A stretch of 14,856 nt of DNA from Ophioceras dolichostomum (lineage: Eukaryota > Ascomycota > Sordariomycetes > Magnaporthales > Ophioceraceae). How positions within the stretch are numbered: position 1 is the first letter of the stretch; every line of letters begins with the position of its first letter. Positions 8,673-14,856 of this stretch are shown here, in pieces. The stretch is from assembly GCA_003049485.1 (NCBI GenBank), contig PYST01000584.1:1-14856 (forward strand), read 5' to 3'. The notes below the pieces were generated by a model, which ran no database searches, was not told the DNA's origin, and saw only the letters and a program-made list of their open reading frames with translations. The position numbers and the translations under genes are program-made.

Positions 8673-8709
8673 GGGGAAGGAGGGCGGCGGGCGGCGGGCG
8701 ACGGGCGAA
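8673..8709 (+). repeat. 7-bp GGGCGGC tandem repeat with G-quadruplex pattern
   Basis: GGGCGGC occurs twice perfectly (8682-8688, 8689-8695), then as GGGCGAC and GGGCGAA, preceded by GGGG (8673-8676). Five runs of three or more G with 4-5 nt loops fit the canonical G-quadruplex pattern. The repeat lies about 235 nt after the RVS167 stop on the sense strand, so it could be in the mRNA 3'-UTR. Folding is inferred. Confidence 0.65.
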
Positions 8710-8946
8710 TAATGATTGCGATGATGCATGGGTTGGGTTTGCTTGGATTGGATTGGGATGGGAGGTTGGTTGTTGTTCATCACAAGCGTTCGTTTGGTCA
8801 CGAGAGAGAGAGAACTCTGAATTTCCCTTTTTTTCCTTCACCCTACCTAGGTACTTTTGGGCTCTCGTTATTTTCTTAGTCTCTCTTTTCCCCTTCTGCC
8901 CACCTCATTTTCCTTTATTTCTTTTTGAGTCTTGTTTAGGGGGGGC

Positions 8947-8964
8947 CGGCCTAGGCTTAGGCCG
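8947..8964. repeat. Perfect 7-bp hairpin downstream of RVS167
   Basis: CGGCCTA (8947-8953) and TAGGCCG (8958-8964) form a perfect inverted repeat around GGCT, directly after a run of G and flanked by T-rich sequence. It could structure a long 3'-UTR or be incidental; fungal polymerase II does not use hairpin terminators. Confidence 0.55.
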
Positions 8965-10236
8965 AAGCATACCAGGGACGAGATGATATACAGGCGTTTT
9001 CTCTTTTTTTGTTGATATGGGTACCTTTCGTTTTCTTTTCTTTTTCTCCCCCTTTCTTATTTTTTTTGTTGGCGGCATGGCGTCGGTGAAGACAGACAGT
9101 CAGTTAGTTTCACATGAGTTGAAGAGATCAATACCTACAGTAACACTTGGGGAGTAGGACGGACGGAAGCAGGGGATGAACCAGCCATCATTCGATCGGG
9201 GAGGGGCACACAACGATCAGGGAAGCCAGGCTATTGAAGGATCTTTGTTAGATGACGCAATTCCCTTTTCAGTATACTTCTCTGCCTGGCTAGGATACTG
9301 CGACTTTTTGATACAATCGAGGTTGTGGAAAGTGCCTAGGTCGTGGGTGATTAGGCGGATGGAGGCGACGTGATATCACCCATGAGAAGGAAGCTTGGTT
9401 GGCCTAATCTACTAGTACCTACGCTTTATTGCCCGCCCTATAATTCCTGCTCAAACAAGACAGATTGAAACGCCGTCGTTTCTTCTCTTTTATCTCCTTC
9501 ACCTCATTTTTATCACCTGTCCCACCAATTGTATGTAGATAGGCGGGTACCCGGTAAGGCGCCTCCTGATAGGGCACCTCTCCATCTCGTATATTCACCT
9601 ATCAGCAGACAGGCCGGGCTGAACCGGCTGCACCCATAGGAACACATTGATAATTATCTGTCTGTACCTACCTATCTCTACCTGCCACTTGTCCCACACT
9701 CTTGGGCGAATAGAGTAGAGCGGAGGGCAAGACGGAAAGAAAGCCACAGGGCATCGAGAAGGAAGATTGGCATGGTACGGGATACATGTGTCAACATATT
9801 ACTAGCCCAGCCAGCGAAACCGGACCATGGGATGCGTGCGCTACGTGCTCATCTCCCGTTCCGACCTGGTTGGACTGGCATGCGTGACTTGTTGGTTTGC
9901 TGACGGACGGACGGATAGGCGGCGGAGGGTGCCGGGCAAGCCGAGAGTTTATGTATGTACGTGCGAGAGATGAGGCATGAGACATGATGCATGAGCTGAG
10001 TTTGCGTAAGTGCGACCCTCACTTGGGCCTGCAGCTAGAGGAGAGGCGGTCATTGAGCGGGAGATATTGGTTTCTTGACACGGTGAGGGAATAGAGGCTG
10101 GCGGAAGTACGAACAGGCTGCAGATTGAGATCGTTGCCGGTGGAGGAAGGGGGCGGAAAATGGGGTTGGTTTGGACTGGTTCAAGAGATAGAGACGTAGA
10201 TAGTCTGGGTTCCATCAGCACCAGAACGGGACGGGA

Positions 10237-10256
10237 CGGTGGTCATGGGACCACCG
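10237..10256. repeat. Perfect 8-bp hairpin
   Basis: CGGTGGTC (10237-10244) and GACCACCG (10249-10256) are perfect inverted arms around the loop ATGG. It lies in the convergent spacer about 510 bp beyond the APH-like stop codon, and part of the arm (CGGTGGT) recurs near 10280. No function is evident. Confidence 0.5.
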
Positions 10257-10736
10257 CTTTGTAATGTCGTACTGCCTCTTCGGTGGTAAGGCGTCAAGAA
10301 AGAAATGTCTTCGGATGATGGAACAGGAGCACCGTAGTGTGTCCTCTACCTGCCTGGTATGCATGCACGCTGCATGTGACAAGGCGGCCAAGTGAGTAGC
10401 ATCGGGGGCCGGCCGGCTGATGAGATAGATTCCTTCGTGGAAAAGGAGACCACGTGTCGGTTCCGTCTTTGCCAGTATCCCCCGCACTGCATCGTCTTAT
10501 ACATGTGCAGGGCCAAAAAAGAAAGAAGGAAAAGCAAGAGCCGGGATGTCGGGCGGAGGGAGGCGGGAGGCGGGAGATGTCGAGCGGGAGGGTTTGTAAG
10601 ATAGAAGCCGGTGTACCCACTAGTAGGTACCCAGATATTATATTCTCACTCTCTGATATCACGCAACTTCCTGAGGCAACCAAACTAAGGCGGCAGACAT
10701 GCATGCCAGACGATTCCATTCCGATTCGACGAGACC

Positions 10737-10762
10737 TACGGAGTACGGAGGTACCTACCTAT
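10737..10762. repeat. TACGGAG tandem pair joined to a CCTACCTA word
   Basis: TACGGAG is repeated directly (10737-10743, 10744-10750) and is followed by GTACCTACCTAT. It sits 7 bp beyond the stop codon of the minus-strand APH-like gene, so it lies in that gene's 3'-UTR. Related words occur at 5991-5999 and 14151-14157. Confidence 0.6.
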
Positions 10763-10768
10763 AAGACC

Positions 10769-11707
10769 TCAGAACCACATCTCATTCTTCATGGTCGACA
10801 ACCAAAGGGCTTGATTCGGGTATTCGTCCAAGACTATGCGCACGTAATCGTGCCAATCGTCGTGCCAACCCCCGTTGGCAAACGTGGCCGTCGAGTACTC
10901 CCAGTAGGACGGATACCACGACGCGGATTCCCAGTCGATGAGGACCAGGGCGCCGTCGGGCTGCACCATCACGTTCTTCCTCTGAAAGTCGTTGTGGGTG
11001 AAAACGGGAGACCCGCCAGAGCCGCGGAGGACGGTCGGCAGCACGTGGCGGTAATACCGGGCCTTGTGGGCCAACCGCTCGCCGCCGACGAGGGAATACG
11101 TCCGAACGATGTAGTCGATCAATTCGTCCTCTGTCGCGAGCGACGTCTTGACCTCGTGCGTGCCGCTCGCCTGCGTCTCCGAAAACATGTCGTCGAAGGG
11201 CGGCCCGCCGGCTATGTTGCCGAAGAAGGAGGAAGAGGAGGCCTCGCCCGTGTCTGTGTCTGTGTCCGTTTGCTGCTGCAGTTGCCGAAGCTGTTCGAAG
11301 TAGGTTCGAAGTGTCCTGGCGATGGCGGTTTTGCGAGTCTGGTCCAGGCTGCCCCACAAGTCCTGGAGCGTCGTGCCCGGGATGTATTGCATGACGATAT
11401 ATGAAACAACAACCCCCAGTTTTTCTCGCCGTTGGTAGATGGCGTAGACCTTGGGTACCGGCACCTTCGCGGAATTTTCCACGTACAGCATGTTACGGGC
11501 CTCGATGGGGTTGACATGAATCCCGAACTTGACGACGAATCTTTCAAAAGGTTGGCGCATCCTCGCGATGCGACAGCCGCTTCCCTGTTTAAGCAAGATT
11601 TCCGAGCCGTCGATGTCATTAGGAGTGGGCAGGGGGCGGCTGGGCCCGGTCGCACAGTTATGTGACTGGTCCACGAATAGGACATCGTATTGGACTGCCT
11701 CAGGCAT
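10769..11707 (-). CDS. APH/choline-kinase-fold phosphotransferase, fungal type
   Basis: A single exon of 312 codons; the ATG follows CACAAA (A at -3) and no ATG precedes it in the near leader. The protein has the small kinase-like APH fold. FVVKF holds the ATP-binding Lys60, NPIEARNMLYV holds Glu69, VVSYIVMQYIPGTTL (100-114) is the hinge, FFGNIAGGPP (161-170) is the usual fungal insert, FTHNDFQRKNVMV is the catalytic loop (His238, Asp240, Asn245), and LIDWESASWYPSYWEY holds the metal-binding Asp258. All key residues are intact, so it should be an active kinase or phosphotransferase. The substrate is unknown: most fungal members are only distantly related to aminoglycoside kinases and should not be called resistance genes. 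A DTDTDT and Ser-rich low-complexity stretch (149-160) is likely a loop. It is probably cytosolic, with no signal peptide. It is divergent from the gene at 12862. Confidence 0.88.
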   Translation of the reverse strand: MPEAVQYDVLFVDQSHNCATGPSRPLPTPNDIDGSEILLKQGSGCRIARMRQPFERFVVKFGIHVNPIEARNMLYVENSAKVPVPKVYAIYQRREKLGVVVSYIVMQYIPGTTLQDLWGSLDQTRKTAIARTLRTYFEQLRQLQQQTDTDTDTGEASSSSFFGNIAGGPPFDDMFSETQASGTHEVKTSLATEDELIDYIVRTYSLVGGERLAHKARYYRHVLPTVLRGSGGSPVFTHNDFQRKNVMVQPDGALVLIDWESASWYPSYWEYSTATFANGGWHDDWHDYVRIVLDEYPNQALWLSTMKNEMWF

Positions 11708-11822
11708 TTTGTGGAAATGTGCGAATGTGGAGGTGTGTGTCGTTGGTGATGTTGGGAAGGACTAAGCAACGAGAAAAATTTGGATGCCTGGAGTGTAAGT
11801 GCGGAATAGTCCCGCCGCTCAG

Positions 11823-11834
11823 CACGTGATGTCA
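11823..11834 (-). promoter_or_regulatory. CACGTG E-box overlapping a CRE-like site, APH-like promoter
   Basis: CACGTGAT (11823-11830) is, on the minus strand, ATCACGTG, a perfect match to the RTCACRTG consensus of Cbf1-type bHLH factors. It overlaps TGATGTCA (11827-11834), the CRE-like octamer also found twice near 2700. The composite lies about 115-127 nt upstream of the APH-like ATG, within normal promoter distance, though it could be in the leader. Confidence 0.45.
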
Positions 11835-11923
11835 GAGGGTCCCTTCGAGGCCGATCTACCGACCAACCCACGTCGTGTAAGCCGTAATATAAGTGGATTG
11901 AAGATGAGACTAGAAGTTGTTAA

Positions 11924-11991
11924 GACCAGAAGTGGTTGGGTGGTTGAGACAAGAGGAGGAGGAGACAAGGTGTGGAGGGGACCAGAAGTGG
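11924..11991. repeat. GACCAGAAGTGG direct repeats
   Basis: The 12-mer GACCAGAAGTGG occurs exactly at 11924-11935 and 11980-11991, 56 bp apart, with a degenerate copy GACTAGAAGTTG at about 11908-11919. The segment is purine-rich on the plus strand. It could be a repeated factor site for the APH-like promoter or a local duplication. Confidence 0.55.
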
Positions 11992-12641
11992 ATGAGGGAG
12001 CACGGTAGCAATATTCACGGAGGTTTGTACATCTTTCTCTTAGCCCCCCTCCATTTATAATCGAGTGATCGGGAAACTTACTCCTTATGGCCTATGAAGC
12101 TTCGTGACACGTTCCCTCAAATTGCCAACTTATGAAGCAGCTCGAAGGGATGGATCCTGGTGGGGTTTGTCGCCGGGGCCAGCGCGTCCAGTTACCTACC
12201 CACCTCCGTACCTACGGTACGCGATGGTACATATTAAACGCCGGCCCGCCGGCCGAGTCACACACGTAGGTAGCCACTTTGTTAGAGCCCGGGCTTCCCC
12301 AAGCGGTGGCCAACAAGTAAAGCTTCCTCGCCCAATGAGCCTCTGCAAGCTGGCGTGAGCCGCGTCGACATCTTGCCCCTGAAATTGTCTACACATAATG
12401 TTTACCTGAGGCTTCAGGGACGATGGTTCGCGGCCAGTCTACAGTCCTAGCGAAACAAGCGCGCAATACGAGCGCTTCAGAGAGTTCCAACACGGCGTCG
12501 GGATTCCTGATAGCCAACTTGTCATCGGCCGTGATGAAACAGGCAAAGCAACCAACCCGGCCTGAGGAAACTCTGGCCAGCATCAGTCTCGAACTGACAG
12601 TGGTGGATAGAGTGGCACTAGAAGTATAGCATGTTTATCTA

Positions 12642-12650
12642 ATATATATA
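12642..12650 (+). promoter_or_regulatory. TATA element of the LRAT-like gene
   Basis: ATATATATA about 212 nt upstream of the ATG at 12862, followed by a CT-rich run (12661-12712) typical of fungal transcription start regions. An ATG at 12657 opens an 18-codon Ser/Phe/Pro-rich frame to TAG at 12711, but it is so close to the TATA element that it is probably not transcribed. Confidence 0.5.
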
Positions 12651-12861
12651 CCGAGCATGGTCTCATTGTTCTCTCCATCCTCATCATTCTCTCTCCCATC
12701 ATCACTCTCCTAGACACACCCTGGTTGCAGGTCAACCACTTCCAGATCTTCAGGCACATACTCCCTTCCTCCACTGCTCTCCTCCAACCCTCGCGGTCCG
12801 CGAAAACGAACGAGAACTCTCATTTACATACAAGCACCTTTCCCCCAACTCTTAAAACAAC

Positions 12862-13497
12862 ATGGCGCCCTACTCTGTCTATCGTTGCGAGTACACGTCA
12901 ATCCCGCGAAACCACCAAGCCCTCTTCGTGGAGACCAGCGCGGTCGGGCATGGGACCCTCTACCACGTCGTGGGCTCCATGCAGACCGGCATGATGTACG
13001 AGGTCAGGCCGATGGCGAAGACGCCCGACGAGTCCAGTACCTTCCTGTCGAAGACGTATCTTGGGCAGATCGACCCCGACGAGCTGGGCGACTTCGAGCG
13101 CATCTGCAGGGGCATCAACGTCCCCGGGAAGCAGTTCAACGGACCCAGGCGGATCAACCCGGACATGCCCCTCCGGCACTGCCAGCACTGGGTGGCCGAC
13201 GCCACCAGGGAGCTCAGGGCGCAGCACGTCCTGCAGGAAGGGGCCGTTGATGCGAGGCTCTCCGACATCAGCAGCGGGTCGGGTGGTGGGAGCCCCAGGG
13301 CGAGTCCCAGGGGCAGCGCCGTCGCCAGGGCGGCCCCCTCGGCGGGCCATGCTTCGGCCAGCAACTCGCCGCGTGCTACTCCGAAGGTCGCGTCTGCGGC
13401 CCCCGCTGCCCGGGCTGTGGCCTCGCCACGTGGGAGCGGCGCTGCCGTCTCGGCCAAGCCTGCGGCCAAGCCTTCGACGTCGAGAGGCAAGCAGTGA
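12862..13497 (+). CDS. Fungal protein with LRAT / NlpC-P60-like His and Cys motifs and a basic low-complexity tail
   Basis: A single exon of 211 codons; the ATG is in a strong context (AACAACATGG) and the third positions are GC-rich. I do not recognise a named family. The N-terminal about 125 residues look globular: RNHQALFVET (His18), a turn with HGTLYHVVG (His30, His35), then RHCQHWVADATREL (Cys107). The order H-x-A-L-(F/Y)-V, then Y-H-V, then C-(E/Q)-H-(F/W)-V resembles LRAT/H-rev107 proteins (HWxxYV and NCEHFV), members of the permuted NlpC/P60 thiol superfamily, so an acyltransferase, hydrolase or amidase activity is possible. This is motif-level inference. Residues 136-211 are a disordered Ser/Ala/Pro/Arg tail with repeated SPR/TPK units (SPRASPRG, NSPRATPK, ASPRGSG), possible proline-directed phosphosites or a nucleic-acid-binding tail. 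There is no signal peptide or membrane segment. Confidence 0.8.
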   Translation: MAPYSVYRCEYTSIPRNHQALFVETSAVGHGTLYHVVGSMQTGMMYEVRPMAKTPDESSTFLSKTYLGQIDPDELGDFERICRGINVPGKQFNGPRRINPDMPLRHCQHWVADATRELRAQHVLQEGAVDARLSDISSGSGGGSPRASPRGSAVARAAPSAGHASASNSPRATPKVASAAPAARAVASPRGSGAAVSAKPAAKPSTSRGKQ

Positions 13498-14534
13498 ATC
13501 ATGTCCATGGATGGAGAAACCAGAGACGGGGGTGCTGGTACAGGCATGGGAGTTTGCAATACCAGAAATGGTAGAGGTAAGTACCCTTTGCGAACAACGA
13601 CGGGACGTGTGGAATGGTTTTAGTAGGGTGGTTACGGCTGCGTATTTTCCTTATTTCTTTATTGTTTGTTTGATGCACGCTGGCTCGTCATTGGGAGTTG
13701 GATCTAGCGATTACGCATAAAAGTATTTTGAAGTCTTATTCAGGTAGTACAACCAGGCTGGCTCCTGCTGTTACTACTTTTCTTCTCGTACCTTGCCCGG
13801 TCCCTACCTACCTGCTTGTCTGAACTGGCTTTTGATAACGACCTCATCCATCTACGACTGACCCTAGCGGTGCCTCAGCAAGCCGTAAAGGGCCTGGGGC
13901 TCGAGAGAGATGCGTTGTCGCGAAGTGCAAAGGTTGGCGATAATGGTATGGTACTAGGACCGAGGATCAATCATAACGTCGCAGGTGAACGGTCTGGGGA
14001 ACAAGTTTAGACAGCCGGACGCGAAGTATGTAACGACAGGCTGAAGCAGTACTTGCAGGTTCGGTTTACAATCTTCACCTTTGTAATGGATCAGTTTGGC
14101 TGCCGTCACCAGCACGTCTCTCGCTGTGCGCAAGAGGTACCCAACTTGGGTACGGAGTGATGATGCCTCCTTTTTCTCCTTCTTAGCTTTATCCACCCTC
14201 GTAACCTCATCAATTCCCCCTCTCCCGCTGGAAAGAACTGTGTCTTTCCCTATACTTCCTATCGTCCAGTCAAAGACCCCATTCTCAAAGCAAGAATTCA
14301 AAAATTTGAAGACTGCTTGTTCGTGTGCGACAACGTTGTCGCAGGGCTGTTTTCGCAGGGCGAAATCACCAGACGCATTTTTTTTCTCTCCCAGTCAATC
14401 CATGTCACTTACACGCAACGCAGCCACCCGGGGTAAATAGCCTCTGGCAAGTGTGATGGCACACAGGAGGAACGAACGGGGAAATTAAAGAAACCTCCAG
14501 GTGACCACGACTTTTTTTCTTCGACGCCCAGCTT

Positions 14535-14560
14535 GTGAGTGTAAGTGTGAGTGTGAGTGT
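14535..14560. repeat. (GTGAGT)n microsatellite
   Basis: GTGAGTGTAAGTGTGAGTGT-type hexanucleotide repeat, about four units, followed by a TG-rich stretch. Simple sequence, likely length-variable. Confidence 0.75.
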
Positions 14561-14820
14561 GCCTTTGTTGTGTGTGCGTGTTCGGTTCGTCCCCATGCCC
14601 CATTTGGCGAACCAAGTCAGGTTGTCCGCCGCAAGAGGAGCCCGAAAATGAGGCTGTAAAAGAAGGCAAATAAAAACACGGGTGTTTCGGTTCGCACCCA
14701 CCCCACACAAAAAAATGGCGAACCACTTCAGCCAAGCAAGGGTACCGGATCCCAGAGCCTTGCCTCGCCCTTTTCTCCCGCCCCTCTCTGCCGGCCTCTT
14801 TCTGCGCGTTCTCAGCGTCT

Positions 14821-14853
14821 CCCCTCCTCCCCTCCTCCCCTCCCTCCTCCCCC
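14821..14853 (-). repeat. Polypyrimidine tract with G-quadruplex pattern on the minus strand
   Basis: Five C runs of three or more (14821-14824, 14829-14832, 14837-14840, 14842-14844, 14849-14853) with 1-4 nt loops give a canonical G-quadruplex pattern on the minus strand and an i-motif pattern on the plus strand. It is built from CCCCTCCT units and continues to the window edge. Confidence 0.65.
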
Positions 14854-14856
14854 TCC

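Larger units (their letters stand above)
8440..10768. other. Long convergent spacer after RVS167
   Basis: More than 2.3 kb between the 3' ends of RVS167 (plus) and the APH-like gene (minus), with no gene I can support. Open frames are short and unlike known proteins, and I see no tRNA, transposase remnant or long terminal repeat. The left part (to about 9080) contains T-rich tracts. The right part is rich in short words such as CCTACCTA (9664-9683) and a tandem TACGGAG pair (10737-10750). Structured elements inside it are listed separately. Confidence 0.6.
11708..12861. other. Divergent spacer between the APH-like and LRAT-like genes
   Basis: Promoter sequence for both neighbours. On the APH side are the CACGTGAT/TGATGTCA composite (11823-11834), the GACCAGAAGTGG repeats and a distant minus-strand TATAAA (12059-12054). 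On the other side is a plus-strand TATA element (12642-12650) followed by a CT-rich tract. The middle (about 12200-12600) has open minus-strand frames with somewhat protein-like composition but no recognisable family and no plausible intron; I do not call a gene there. Confidence 0.5.
13498..14856. other. Gene-free right flank
   Basis: After the LRAT-like gene I see no supportable gene. Frames of 64-115 codons occur on both strands (about 13816-14010, 13954-14301 and 14096-14440), but they overlap each other and show no family motif. The segment contains CCTACCTACCTG (13804-13815), a TACGGAG word (14151-14157), a GTGAGT microsatellite and, from about 14760, a strong pyrimidine-rich run. That run suggests the promoter or leader of a plus-strand gene starting beyond the right edge. 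Confidence 0.55.

Noticed and set aside
8440..10768. Transposon, LTR or CRISPR content in the long spacer
   Set aside because: No long terminal or inverted repeats, no transposase-like frame and no regularly spaced repeat array; only short words and hairpins.
10454..11404. 316-codon plus-strand frame
   Set aside because: Antisense of the APH-like gene, whose catalytic motifs are all intact on the minus strand; no motif in this frame.
13954..14440. Overlapping 114- and 115-codon frames on opposite strands
   Set aside because: No family motif, no splice support and no codon bias; they overlap each other, so at most one could be real.

Overview
This is nuclear DNA of a filamentous ascomycete, most likely a Sordariomycete. 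The genes are interrupted by short GT-AG introns (69 to 305 nt) with CTAAC/CTGAC/CTGAT-like branch sites. Start codons sit in A-rich contexts after pyrimidine-rich leaders, coding exons are GC-rich at third positions, and spacers carry the TAGGTAGGTA / CCTACCTA and TACGGAGTA words common between Pezizomycotina genes. The proteins point the same way: an Rvs167-type BAR-SH3 protein, a eukaryotic mitochondrial cysteine desulfurase and fungal CsbD-like and APH-like proteins. The species cannot be named from the sequence.

Layout: (1) 1-1553, no supported gene. (2) 1554-2298, minus strand: a two-exon CsbD-like stress-type protein whose frame meets an in-frame TAG and then stays open and coding-like for 28 more codons. 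(3) 2299-3668: its promoter and upstream region, with a TATA box, STRE words and several CRE-like octamers. (4) 3669-5396, minus: NFS1, the mitochondrial cysteine desulfurase, three exons, with an AUG-UAA start-stop element just ahead of its start codon. (5) 5397-6566: divergent promoter region. (6) 6567-8439, plus: RVS167-type BAR-SH3 endocytic protein, three exons. (7) 8440-10768: long convergent spacer with a G-quadruplex-type tandem repeat and two perfect hairpins. (8) 10769-11707, minus: single-exon APH/choline-kinase-fold phosphotransferase. (9) 11708-12861: divergent spacer. (10) 12862-13497, plus: an unnamed fungal protein whose His and Cys motifs recall LRAT / NlpC-P60-type thiol enzymes. 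(11) 13498-14856: no supported gene, ending in a polypyrimidine tract.

The genes do not form a pathway or a cluster. NFS1 (Fe-S cluster sulfur donor) and RVS167 (endocytosis, actin) are conserved housekeeping genes that happen to be head to head. The CsbD-like gene looks stress-regulated. The APH-like and LRAT-like genes are the accessory part of the window and share a divergent spacer. The observations most worth following are the TAG-interrupted CsbD gene, the LRAT-like motif protein, the start-stop uORF at NFS1 and the CRE/STRE cluster upstream of the CsbD gene.
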